From assembly GCA_964574195.1 (NCBI GenBank), contig CAZNMO010000233.1, positions 1 through 6,635 on the forward strand: a stretch of 6,635 bases of DNA, given 5' to 3'. The position numbers were made by a program, and so were the translations under genes. The DNA is from BRH-c25 sp964574195 (GTDB taxonomy: Bacteria; Bacillota; Clostridia; Lutisporales; Lutisporaceae). Positions 1 through 6,416 of the stretch are shown here, piece by piece. Each line of letters starts with the position of its first letter. Positions within the stretch are counted from its first letter, which is position 1. The notes under the pieces were generated by a model that was given only the letters and a program-made list of their open reading frames with translations, had not been told where the DNA came from and made no database searches.

Positions 1-44
1 CTCAAGATATTGTGTCTGGAGAGGTGGATAGATAGGACTACTAG

Positions 45-439
45 TTGCTCGATCAGGACCCTATCTTTATTGCGAGCCAAAAACCCAATTTATACGCCCC
101 CTTTCTTTATTGTTGGAGATTCTATCCAATTATCAGCCCCGATGCGGAAAGGAGTAAAGAAAGAAGAGTTGAAGACGGCTTAACAGTAAGAGAGAACCCC
201 CTCATCTCGTGGCTAGGAACATCTATGTAGATGGGATTGGATTCATAGTGCCAGTTAGGGGTAGGTATAAACCTTCATTCATCTTCTTCGATCTTCCTTG
301 GAATATCCATCATCTTGGTCTCGACCTTGTTGAGCTCTCCCTGATCGAAAGTTCCTATTTTGCTGCCTCTTCGATCGTCTCCGACTCCCTAAAAAAGAAG
401 ATTGGTGACCTAGATGGTCAGGGTCTTTCCTTACCTTAG
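45..439 (+). other. Two overlapping unrecognised open frames
   Basis: Two open frames follow each other on the + strand. The first runs 45-230 and begins at TTG, not ATG. The second is stop-free from 173 to 439, has GTG at 209 and encodes a moderately hydrophobic peptide (FIFFDLPWNIHHLGLDLVEL around its middle). They overlap in different frames, and a third frame (409-819) overlaps the second. This could be one coding region broken by frameshifts, or chance. I recognise no domain or family in any of them. No ATG start and no conserved upstream signal is visible, so I do not call a gene. Confidence 0.15.
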
Positions 440-819
440 CTGAGCCTTATGTCCCTTCAACATTCCTATTCATCTTGCCTTGTCTTGGGCACCGCAGTGG
501 ACTGATTATCCTATATATAATATCTACTCTAAAGATTAAGAGGATAGAGGGTCTCCCTTCCATAGATTCGATTGGGATTGATTCTCAGGATCGAGCCCTT
601 ATCAGAGGCGTGCCTACCGACACCTGTCAAAGTCTTCGGCTTGCACGACGTCTCCTTCCATTTGCTCCAGCTATGAAAGAAAAGAATGGGCGCAACACTT
701 TATTCTCTTCTACCGCTCTTTGTTTACTTCTGGCCTTCCCGAACTCCTACACGGGGGGAGTCAGATCTTGGAGTAAGCTCCTTTCCATGGGCAATCTACT
801 CAAGAGTTTAGGCCCCTAA
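409..819 (+). CDS. Longest stop-free frame; hypothetical, probably not expressed
   Basis: The frame is stop-free from just after a TGA at 406-408 to the TAA ending at 819, about 136 codons. It has no ATG before 673; the only earlier start option is TTG at 475. The peptide is rich in Leu, Arg and Ser, with a short hydrophobic stretch near the start (GLIILYIIST), and matches no family I know. A stop-free run of this length is roughly what chance gives once in a window of this size read in six frames. It is listed for completeness as a hypothetical frame, perhaps a remnant together with the two frames upstream. Confidence 0.12.
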   Translation, partial: PRWSGSFLTLAEPYVPSTFLFILPCLGHRSGLIILYIISTLKIKRIEGLPSIDSIGIDSQDRALIRGVPTDTCQSLRLARRLLPFAPAMKEKNGRNTLFSSTALCLLLAFPNSYTGGVRSWSKLLSMGNLLKSLGP

Positions 820-1715
820 TTCGGTCTATGTCTGAGCTGCTGCCGTACTCAAAGGCGAGGGGCTCAAAAAGTGGATGCGATCGGCCGGGGAGGCAACTTG
901 GGATTCTAGGCAAAGTGCTTTTTTTGTATATAGGCCTTCGTATAGGATAGGATTTTCATTCCTCCCGCCAAAGCTAGAAAAGAAAGGAGCTCTCTCTTTT
1001 TTCCAGCCTTCTTTTTATTTTAAAGGCATATAGTGCGTTCTCGCTTTCAGGGGGAATTCTTGGAAAAATCTAGTACAAGGAGGAAGCGAGGGTGGGACAA
1101 GTGAATCCGATGTGAGGGAAGGATTGCTGCGTCAGTCGAAACTAGGGCTTATGCAATTGAATCAGAAATGCACATGTAAGATAAGAATGGAAGGAGACAG
1201 CCAAAGCAGGGATTGATCTATTCCAAAACCACTAGGCAGGGACCTATTCCTAAGCCATTTTCAGTAGACAGACAGGGAAAAGGACTAAAAACATTCTTCG
1301 CAAGATGAGAGCAAGCATTAGATGAAGCCGACTTTGTCCATCTCGCATATCAACTTCCTCTATCGATAGCGTAAAGCCGCCCAACACAGAGAACGAACAT
1401 GGTCGGTAGGTAATTAATCTTCGTTTGGATAGCAGTACGGTACACGCATCAAGATATGATCTTTGCTTTTCCATCCCTGGCATTCAAAAGAAAGGGGGGA
1501 AAGGGAGAGTTAAAAGCACCCTGTAGATAAAGATCGAGAGCCTGTAGACCGGGGTTGAACCATATCCCCCTTCTGTTAATCGAGAGTGTGACGAAGTGAA
1601 CCGCAAATATTGTGCGGTAAACTGATGCTGTGAGGCGGAGATAGCTGCACTTCTTGTTCTTTTTTCCCTTCGATTCTTTAACGCTTCTTTCAGGTCTCGC
1701 TACCCCTGACCATAA
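820..1715. other. Long intergenic stretch without a recognisable gene
   Basis: I see no gene, tRNA or rRNA signature here on either strand. Small structures include an imperfect palindrome centred on the GAGCTC at 987-992, where purine-rich sequence on the left faces pyrimidine-rich sequence on the right, and a six-base-pair hairpin at 1600-1618 (ACCGCA, seven-base loop, TGCGGT). Neither has a run of T after it or a neighbouring gene that would make it a terminator. A 77-residue minus-strand open frame at 1250-1483 begins with ATG, but its peptide resembles nothing I know and its length is within chance. Confidence 0.6.
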
Positions 1716-2972
1716 GAAGAATGTTATACTATAAGAGCGAGGTGCAAGTGCTGCATAAAGTTCTGTTATCCGTTGTTCAAGCCTTTCTTTGAGCAGAGCG
1801 CTTTCTTTCCGGTCATTGGCAAGCGCAGATGGGCTTTCACACCCGCTTATGTTGTGGGTGGGATGAAGGCATCTATCTTATTATATGGAAGAAGATCGTT
1901 AGATGGTTAGCGGCTAGAACAAAACAAGGGGCGTTGTATGGAGGTTTCCAAGCAGAGGTGCGAAGCAATTGAGATGCATATAGAATAGATGGTAGGGTTC
2001 CAAACCTCGCCTAGCACCGAAAGAGAAGGCCTTGTTCTGCAGGGTACGGCCCTGGACAGTGGAAAAATAGAATAAGATGGAGCCTACCTACTTGGTTCGG
2101 ACGAAGTAGATAGATCAAAGGAATGGAATCCAGGTGGTTCTTATGCCACTTTTGATGGTCTCGGAGATAGATGGAAAAGCATTAGATCGATGGCCGGGGT
2201 AATTTCCTTCCCACTCCGAGGCATATTGATCTGGATCCCTGGGAACAGGTCTTAGAGAAGTAGATGGCTCGGCTCCACTGGGAGATGGGAAACTATATGC
2301 GGAGTTAGAGGCAGAGGGACTTGTACTTGGCTAACCGTCAGAGGGATGGTAAGTAGATTGTTCGATAGCTTACCCACGAAGATGGATTTTCTTCTGGTCG
2401 GCCACCATAGTACTAAGACTGAAAGCCTGCTAGGCAGTCTACACAGAAGGGAAGTCACCAAACGTGGGAAAGAGTACCTTTTTCTTACTCGAAGGAACCG
2501 CTACCATAGGATTGTTGACAAGGATGCCTTATTGTTTGGACTTTCATTAAGGATAGACCTAGGATTGAAAGAGTCGCAATAGATGGATAGCATCTTCAAG
2601 GGATTGATGGCTTCTTCAGGAAAGGCTTGGCCTCCAGAAGATGAGGACTTTTTCGGAAGGATAGAGTCATTGTATTCCCGAGTACTGATTCTCTTTTAGG
2701 ATGGTATTCTATTGAATGAAGGCTACCTTCTTACTTGGCAGGATGGGGTAGACAGATATAGTACGATTGGATTGATGGATGGTGCACTATCCTTCTCCCA
2801 ATCATTTCTCAGCAAAACCAATGAGTACAACTTATTAAAGGGAAACTACGAAAAAGATCTTAGAGCTAGCTCTCTCAATCATCCACAGCTCCGGGATTAA
2901 TGTGCTCTTTTTTATGCTGGAGTCATAGCTTATCTAAATTCTTATTCCCACCCCTACAAGGTCTTTAAATAA
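1716..2972 (+). pseudogene. Possible decayed gene: stop-poor frame of unknown identity
   Basis: One + strand frame (codons starting at multiples of three) runs from just after TAA 1713-1715 to TAA 2970-2972, about 419 codons. It has only seven internal stops: TAG at 1908, 1986, 2253, 2580 and 2697, and TAA at 2073 and 2898. About twenty would be expected at random. The longest open blocks are 2256-2579 and 2076-2252. The peptide is varied and protein-like, for example DGAYLLGSDEVDRSKEWNPG from 2076, MDFLLVGHHSTKTESLLGSL near 2380, and LLTWQDGVDRYSTIGLMDGA around 2725. An ATG at 1989 and others lie in frame. I do not recognise the family. Most internal stops are TAG, which fits single-base decay of CAG or TGG codons, but composition bias could also explain it. 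Alternative: chance in a purine-rich strand. Confidence 0.3.
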
Positions 2973-2982
2973 AATGAAGATA

Positions 2983-3001
2983 AGACGATAACTTATCGTC
3001 T
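2983..3001. repeat. 19-nt palindrome
   Basis: AGACGATAA, a single C, then TTATCGTCT: nine-base arms that are exact reverse complements around one central base. It lies eleven bases after the last stop codon of the stop-poor frame that ends at 2972. It could form a short cruciform or RNA hairpin, although the perfect form leaves no loop. An alternative pairing uses GATAAG at 2979-2984 and CTTATC at 2992-2997. No function can be assigned; in plant mitochondria hairpins after genes can stabilise mRNA ends, but no gene is proven here. Confidence 0.6.
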
Positions 3002-3128
3002 GCATCTATAACTACTTCTGGTTTATATACACTGCTAAAAGGTTGAATTCCAAACGATTAGGTTAGGGCAGGGTGGAGTTCCTCTTTAGCACTGTTCTTT
3101 TAGGTGTAGTTCCGTCTAATCAAGGTAT

Positions 3129-3146
3129 AAAAGCAAAAGCAAAAGC
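3129..3146. repeat. Small tandem repeat (AAAAGC)3
   Basis: Three exact head-to-tail copies of the six-base unit AAAAGC. It is a minor microsatellite-like tract of the kind produced by replication slippage, with no visible regulatory context. Confidence 0.85.
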
Positions 3147-3395
3147 CTGGTTAAGCTTCGACGAGCTGCCTATTGATATTCCTGACTTTTCCACTGTTGC
3201 TTAGTTCTGGGTAGATGGGTTGGGCTAGCCACACAGGTACGCCCGGGCCTCTGAGAGTGACCGACCTTGGCACCTTCACTCACTCAGTCCCCAACTATAG
3301 TGTGCTCCCTACCCAATGACTCTATTCCTGAGCCCATAAGCATAAGCAGAAGGATTGACCAATCCCAGATAAAGATAGACGGTGAACCAAGAAGA

Positions 3396-3617
3396 TCAAA
3401 AAGCATTTTCATTCCCTCTCTTTTCTCCCTGGAAACTATACTGGGGAACTAAGCCTAAATGAAATGGTAGGTTTCGACATCTTTTTCCCTTCGCTGACTC
3501 TTTATCTTCAGCTTCAATTACAAAGCATTCTGCTTCCGAGAAATTCTGCCTTTGAGCGACGACTTTTGGAGCAGGAGTAATAGGGCGAAGCAAGCCTACA
3601 CTGGCCACCGTCACCAT
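3396..3617 (-). CDS. Hypothetical protein, 73 residues, unrecognised
   Basis: The ATG at 3617 opens 73 codons ending in TGA at 3398-3396. The same frame is open upstream to 3758, just after a TAG at 3761-3759, giving about 120 stop-free codons. Past the TGA it stays open to a TAG at 3311-3309. The extended peptide looks protein-like: a Cys- and Glu-containing start (FHCPPRNEEVEITCRVG), a Pro-rich centre (LLRPITPAPKVVAQ), an acidic patch (FVIEAEDKESAK) and, after the TGA, a hydrophobic aromatic tail (FTVYLYLGLVNPSAYAYGL). I recognise no family. It lies on the same strand and 83 bases downstream of the copia RT fragment, but in sequence and content it does not look like the expected continuation of copia RT into RNase H. 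It may be an unrelated decayed fragment or chance. Confidence 0.22.
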   Translation of the reverse strand: MVTVASVGLLRPITPAPKVVAQRQNFSEAECFVIEAEDKESAKGKRCRNLPFHLGLVPQYSFQGEKRGNENAF

Positions 3618-3841
3618 CCTTTCTTTATTAGTTAGTGCCAGCTCTAGCTCTCCCGACGAAGAAATCTCTGTCCTACTGCACGCGTCGGTCTTTCCAACTC
3701 GACATGTGATCTCAACCTCCTCATTACGAGGCGGGCAATGGAATGAAACCGTCGGATGCTAATCCTAGGTTCACGAATCCGAAGAAATCAAACTGACTTA
3801 CTGTCCTCGGAGACATTTCAGAGGTCTTTGATAGAGTTCAA

Positions 3842-4142
3842 TCAGCCCTTTTCCACAGTTAGAGGAGTGGCCAAAGGACGAGAATCAAGCATGTCTGCAC
3901 GAGGCAAGAGATCTAGGGCATATTTCTGCTGACGAAGGATAAGAGTGCGCCCCTGCCGATACACTTCCATACCAAGAAAGTCGTGGAGAAGGCCCGACGT
4001 CTTTCATATTTTCATGAGCATGCAAGAACGAAAGAAGAGCAAGTATTCCCTGTTGATCACTACCTGTGAGAAAAATATCATCGACATATAAAAGAAGGTA
4101 GATACTATCCCCAGATGTGTGACGAATGAATAAAGAGGTATC
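3842..4142 (-). mobile_element. Ty1/copia reverse transcriptase fragment, frameshifted
   Basis: Read on the minus strand from 4142, the sequence gives DTSLFIRHTSGDSIYLLLYV, then the RT catalytic motif YVDDI (YVDD codons at 4088-4077) and FLTGSDQQG. It continues to NMKDVGP near 3990. After one surplus base at 3986 the next frame carries on with HDFLGMEVYRQGRTLILRQQ, KYALDLL, ADMLDSRPLATPL and TVEKG, then stops at TGA 3844-3842. This order, DTSLF, YVDD(I), MKDLGP, FLGMEV, QxKYA, PxxTPL, is diagnostic of the C-terminal half of plant Ty1/copia reverse transcriptases, which copy element RNA into DNA. About 100 codons remain of a polyprotein normally over 1,000 residues. No protease, integrase, RNase H or LTR was found beside it. 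It is a dead fragment, most simply nuclear DNA captured by an organelle genome. Confidence 0.93.
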
Positions 4143-4337
4143 ACAGTGGGGCCTGTCTTCTGTCCGGTTCTTGGGTCCGGTCGAGCCTCTTTGAAATTAC
4201 ATCCCTGCCTCTCGTCTAACTCGAGTTGCCCCGCTCCTTTGGCAGTTAAAGTAGCTCGCTTCAAGAAGTAAGATTATATCCCTAGGGGTATGTTACGAGC
4301 AGAAGTTCTCTTGCTAGTGGAAGTAAGAGTAGCAAGG

Positions 4338-4487
4338 TTAGGACCGCATATAAATAGAATAGGGGAAAGAAATTTGATTCCCTAGAAGTTTGTCCGGTTG
4401 GGAAAGCCAGAACTCTTGTAAACCAGCTTGATAAAGGGTAGTGGTAGGGACAGTCTCAGTACCACTTTCAGTGCGATAGTCCTTCAT
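4338..4487 (-). CDS. Hypothetical 49-residue open frame
   Basis: The ATG at 4487 opens 49 codons ending in TAA at 4340-4338. The peptide starts MKDYRTESGTETV and continues TLYQAGLQEFWLSQPDKL. Upstream the same frame contains a TAA just before VAMKDY, preceded by DLPNGHFDLDRAI, so the open stretch may extend as a broken frame to about 4530. It is then adjacent, with a frameshift, to the charged open stretch at 4534-4662. I do not recognise it. It is more likely part of a decayed coding remnant than a working gene. Confidence 0.15.
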   Translation of the reverse strand: MKDYRTESGTETVPTTTLYQAGLQEFWLSQPDKLLGNQISFPYSIYMRS

Positions 4488-4533
4488 TGCGACTTAGATT
4501 GCACGATCAAGATCAAAGTGTCCGTTCGGTAAG

Positions 4534-5058
4534 TCAGCCAGTCGTCATCTTATCTTGAACGAGCATCGTCGTCCCCATCACTTCCTCATCCTCAACCTCT
4601 AGAGGAGTGGAAGAGACTTCTTTGTCCTTCTTGTTTTGACTTTTGCTCTGACTTCTTCTCATCTAAGCATTTGCTTCGGCCTACAAAAGCTCGGACGAGC
4701 GGGGAATATCATAAACTCAAAGAAGACCAGGGTCAGCCGACCTAGAAGAAAACACAAATAGAGATAGGTCAACTGATTAATAGGTATACTTGTCAAGCGA
4801 CACAGACACAGGTACATAAGGAATCACATCATCACCTCCTTCTTGCTCTTTGGCTTTATTAGCGTCAGCTGAGGCCTCTCTTTGATCATTCCTGTCTTTC
4901 GGTGCTTGCCCTTTCTTTGTTGAATAAAGATCTTCATCGATCTCCACTACGGCTGTCACTCTTACAGGATAGGGAGAATTTACGTATTACGAGAATGTCG
5001 TTGAAGTAGGATCGCTAGTGGGATAGTCCAGTGGTACTCCTTGCCTCTGTTGACACAA
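4534..5058 (-). pseudogene. Charged, stop-interrupted frame of unknown origin
   Basis: One minus-strand frame runs from after TAA 5061-5059 to TGA 4536-4534, 174 codons before the closing stop. Internal stops are TAA at 4989 and 4779, TGA at 4719, and TAG at 4683 and 4665. Two blocks look protein-like. Codons from 4959 to 4780 give a highly charged, low-complexity peptide (VVEIDEDLYSTKKGQAPKDR, then EASADANKAKEQEGGDD); the start there would be GTG. Codons from ATG 4662 give MRRSQSKSQNKKDKEVSS followed by an acidic segment LEVEDEEVMG. Such composition is typical of linker or nucleic-acid-binding regions, including retrotransposon Gag, but no zinc knuckle (CX2CX4HX4C) is visible. The number of stops is only slightly below chance, so this is a weak call. 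Confidence 0.2.
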
Positions 5059-5119
5059 TTAACCAACGGGGACCGACAGACAGCTTGCTTAGTAAAGTCT
5101 TTTATCTTCCATTCAGGGG

Positions 5120-5449
5120 TCATGAATGATTAAGAGAAACGAAGGGTGAGTGCAACGAACTAGAATTTGGGACCAGTCTTGTAGCGAATAAAGGAAAAAG
5201 GTCCCGGTAGGGGTCAGCAGCGTCGGGAGGCGGAGGTGAACAACAAGGACTATCTCTCGTAGCCGATATCCCACCCTTCTTCCGTAAGGATGGATTCGGG
5301 CTTAAGCCAACTCGACCAAGGGGGGAGGATAACTCCTTTTCAATAATAGGAGCGTAACCTACTACTAATGTATGTAGACCAAGGACTTTCCATTTCAACG
5401 GGATTCTCGTCTCCAGCTCTTTCCCACCAGCTCGTTCTTTACTAGGCAT
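5120..5449 (-). CDS. Hypothetical protein, 109 residues
   Basis: A true ATG at 5449 opens 109 codons to a TGA ending at 5120. The peptide is basic, with a modest hydrophobic stretch near residues 22-36 (VLGLHTLVVGYAPII), too short and too polar to call a membrane helix. A Cys-Cys and proline-rich stretch (DSPCCSPPPPDAADPYRD) lies around residues 67-84. I recognise no domain. Length alone is compatible with chance. Plant mitochondrial genomes contain many unnamed ORFs of this size, some chimeric; nothing here shows pieces of a standard mitochondrial gene. Transcription evidence would be needed to treat it as real. Confidence 0.2.
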   Translation of the reverse strand: MPSKERAGGKELETRIPLKWKVLGLHTLVVGYAPIIEKELSSPLGRVGLSPNPSLRKKGGISATRDSPCCSPPPPDAADPYRDLFPLFATRLVPNSSSLHSPFVSLNHS

Positions 5450-5877
5450 CTAGGCGAACCCGCCGGGTTAATTAACTCAACGTAAAGAAAGCTCATTAGA
5501 TCAAAACTAGGGGAGTGCTTACTAATAGCGAAAGGTTAACATCTCTCCGCCCTTATTAGTAGTAGCGAACATCAGGTAACTTCGTGCTGTAAAACGACAG
5601 ATTGGTAATGAAAGGCAATGTACTAAGAAAGCGCAACTCTATTAGACCTTTATCTGGAAAAAGCTGGAAGAAAGGCGAGAAAGAAAGGTTGCCTACTACT
5701 AATAAGGGCGGGTAAGAAAGAGAGGTGAGGTGACTAGCTTTGTAACTTTATTCAATCTAAAAGGTTGGCTCAGTGCCCTATCCGCCTTTAAGTGAAGGGG
5801 CGCATCCACCGAAGATGGCAGCGGGAAAGACGGGAGCACGAACGAGGTAGCTTATGCTTTTTTTCATCCTCATTACC
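5450..5877. other. Spacer upstream of the petB fragment
   Basis: Apart from the inverted repeat at 5547-5711, I see no gene. A 35-codon frame from ATG 5608 to the TAA ending at 5715 encodes a basic peptide (MKGNVLRKRNSIRPLSGKSW at its start) that lies largely inside the loop of that inverted repeat and matches nothing I know. No plastid similarity is apparent before about 5875, so the petB insertion seems to begin abruptly. Confidence 0.5.
5547..5711. repeat. Perfect 19-nt inverted repeat with 127-nt loop
   Basis: The left arm at 5547-5565 reads CCGCCCTTATTAGTAGTAG. The right arm at 5693-5711 reads CTACTACTAATAAGGGCGG, its exact reverse complement. The match does not extend on either side. 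A partial third copy of the core (CCTACTACTAAT) lies at about 5357-5368 in the same orientation as the right arm. Short repeats like this are common recombination substrates in plant mitochondrial DNA, and the arms could also fold as a stem in a transcript. No transposase or target-site duplication is seen that would make it a mobile element. Confidence 0.8.
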
Positions 5878-6001
5878 GAATCACCTTTGGTCGAATCATT
5901 GCGCGGAAGCGCTAGTATGGGACAATCTACTTTGACTCATTTTTATAGTTTACACACTTTTGTATTGCCACTTTTTACTGCCGTATTTATGTTAATGCAC
6001 T
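5878..6001 (+). pseudogene. petB: Plastid-derived petB (cytochrome b6) fragment
   Basis: The frame encodes ESPLVESLRGSASMGQSTLT, then HFYSLHTFVLPLFTAVFMLM and H, matching residues of about 162-202 of plastid cytochrome b6, the di-heme membrane subunit of the thylakoid cytochrome b6f complex. Both His residues that ligate hemes in the fourth helix (His187 in FYSLHT and His202 in MLMH) are kept. Compared with the usual plant sequence I see L168S, V175M, R182H and L194F. The protein is normally 215 residues, so only about a fifth is present. Similarity starts abruptly near 5878 and is cut at the N gap; after the gap the sequence is not the expected petB C-terminus (RKQGISGPL). An in-frame ATG at 5854 exists, but there is no reason to think it is used. 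This is a non-functional plastid insertion, as is common in plant mitochondrial genomes. Confidence 0.93.
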
Positions 6002-6011
6002 NNNNNNNNNN
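6002..6011. other. Assembly gap (10 N)
   Basis: Ten undetermined bases directly follow the His202 codon of the petB fragment and one further base. A round number of N usually marks a join of unknown size or a masked low-quality position. The sequence on its right does not continue petB, so material may be missing or two contigs may have been joined here. Confidence 0.97.
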
Positions 6012-6092
6012 CATTATTCTTTTTGGTACGTTGTTATGAGCAGCTCTGGTGCTCGATCTTAGGTCTGAGGTATGGGTCGAATCATGATAAAG

Positions 6093-6416
6093 AAGGTTCG
6101 GTGGTTTTATAATTCCCAAGCGGAAAGTCGTATACTTTCAAAGTAGATGGAGTGATCAAGCGGCCCTTCTTGCGCCAACATACATCCAATGGCATAGAGT
6201 GATGCGTCAGTATGAACATGGAACTCCTTATTCCAATCCGGAAACCGAAGGATTGGGGCTGACAGCAAACACTCATCTGCATGCTTAAAGGCTTAATCCT
6301 GTTCCGGTTCCCAAGCCTTATACCTTTCTTCTGCAATGATTCCATTCTGGGATTCCGCGCTTCGAAAAGTCTTTTTTGATGCGTCTGTAATAGCCTATGT
6401 GTCCCAAAAAAGAACG
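6093..6416 (-). mobile_element. Ty3/gypsy RT-RNase H fragment, multiply frameshifted
   Basis: On the minus strand, 6416-6360 gives RSFLGHIGYYRRIKKDFSK, the conserved segment after the RT palm. A shift leads to ESLQKKGIRL (6342-6313), and a second to WEPEQD (6313-6296). A TAA at 6295 follows, then AFKHADECLLSAPILRFPDW, NKEFHVHTDASLYAIGCMLA and QEGPLDHSIYFESIRLSAW (6292-6116). A third shift gives NYKTTEP (6114-6094). This is the standard plant Ty3/gypsy order: SFLGHxGYYRRF, W.PEQ..AF, SAPIL.FPDW, then the RNase H start HTDAS..AIG..L.Q, YF.S..LS and NYxTTE. The first catalytic Asp of RNase H (in HTDAS) is kept. RT degrades into about 108 codons with three frame changes and a stop. No integrase, LTR or primer-binding site is seen, so it is a dead fragment. 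Confidence 0.93.

Larger units (their letters stand above)
2973..3308. other. Spacer without a recognisable gene
   Basis: This stretch holds a 19-nt palindrome at 2983-3001 and a short tandem repeat at 3129-3146, both listed separately. A 43-codon open frame between about 3072 and 3203 (containing WLSFDELPIDIPDFSTVA) starts from no ATG and resembles nothing I know. I see no promoter, RNA gene or mobile element. Confidence 0.5.

Noticed and set aside
1250..1483. 77-residue ATG-started ORF on the minus strand
   Set aside because: The peptide matches nothing I know, the length is expected by chance, and no context supports it.
1540..1580. Possible tRNA T-arm (GGGGTTGAACCATATCCCC)
   Set aside because: It lacks the GGTTCRA core, and no acceptor, D or anticodon arms can be placed around it.
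1840..1860. Hairpin CACCCGC / GTGGGTG as a terminator
   Set aside because: The stem is seven pairs including a G-T pair, with no T run and no gene upstream; plant mitochondria do not use bacterial-type terminators.
2252..2461. 69-residue minus-strand ORF
   Set aside because: It lies opposite the longer stop-poor + strand frame, starts at GTG, and its hydrophobic peptide looks like a reverse-strand shadow.
4004..4264. 86-residue minus-strand ORF overlapping the copia fragment
   Set aside because: It is an out-of-frame reading of the copia RT region; the true frame next to it carries YVDDI.
4980..5040. YFNDILV on the minus strand, resembling the gypsy RT YFDDILV motif
   Set aside because: No flanking RT conservation in that frame, a stop just upstream, and Asn replaces a catalytic Asp; most likely coincidence.
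5854..6039. 61-residue ORF including the N gap as an intact protein
   Set aside because: Only the petB-derived part is meaningful; the start region and the residues after the N run are unrelated, and the length across the gap is arbitrary.
6082..6345. 87-residue minus-strand ORF as a gene
   Set aside because: Only two short pieces of it (ESLQKKGIRL and NYKTTEP) match gypsy; the middle is a wrong-frame reading of the RNase H region.
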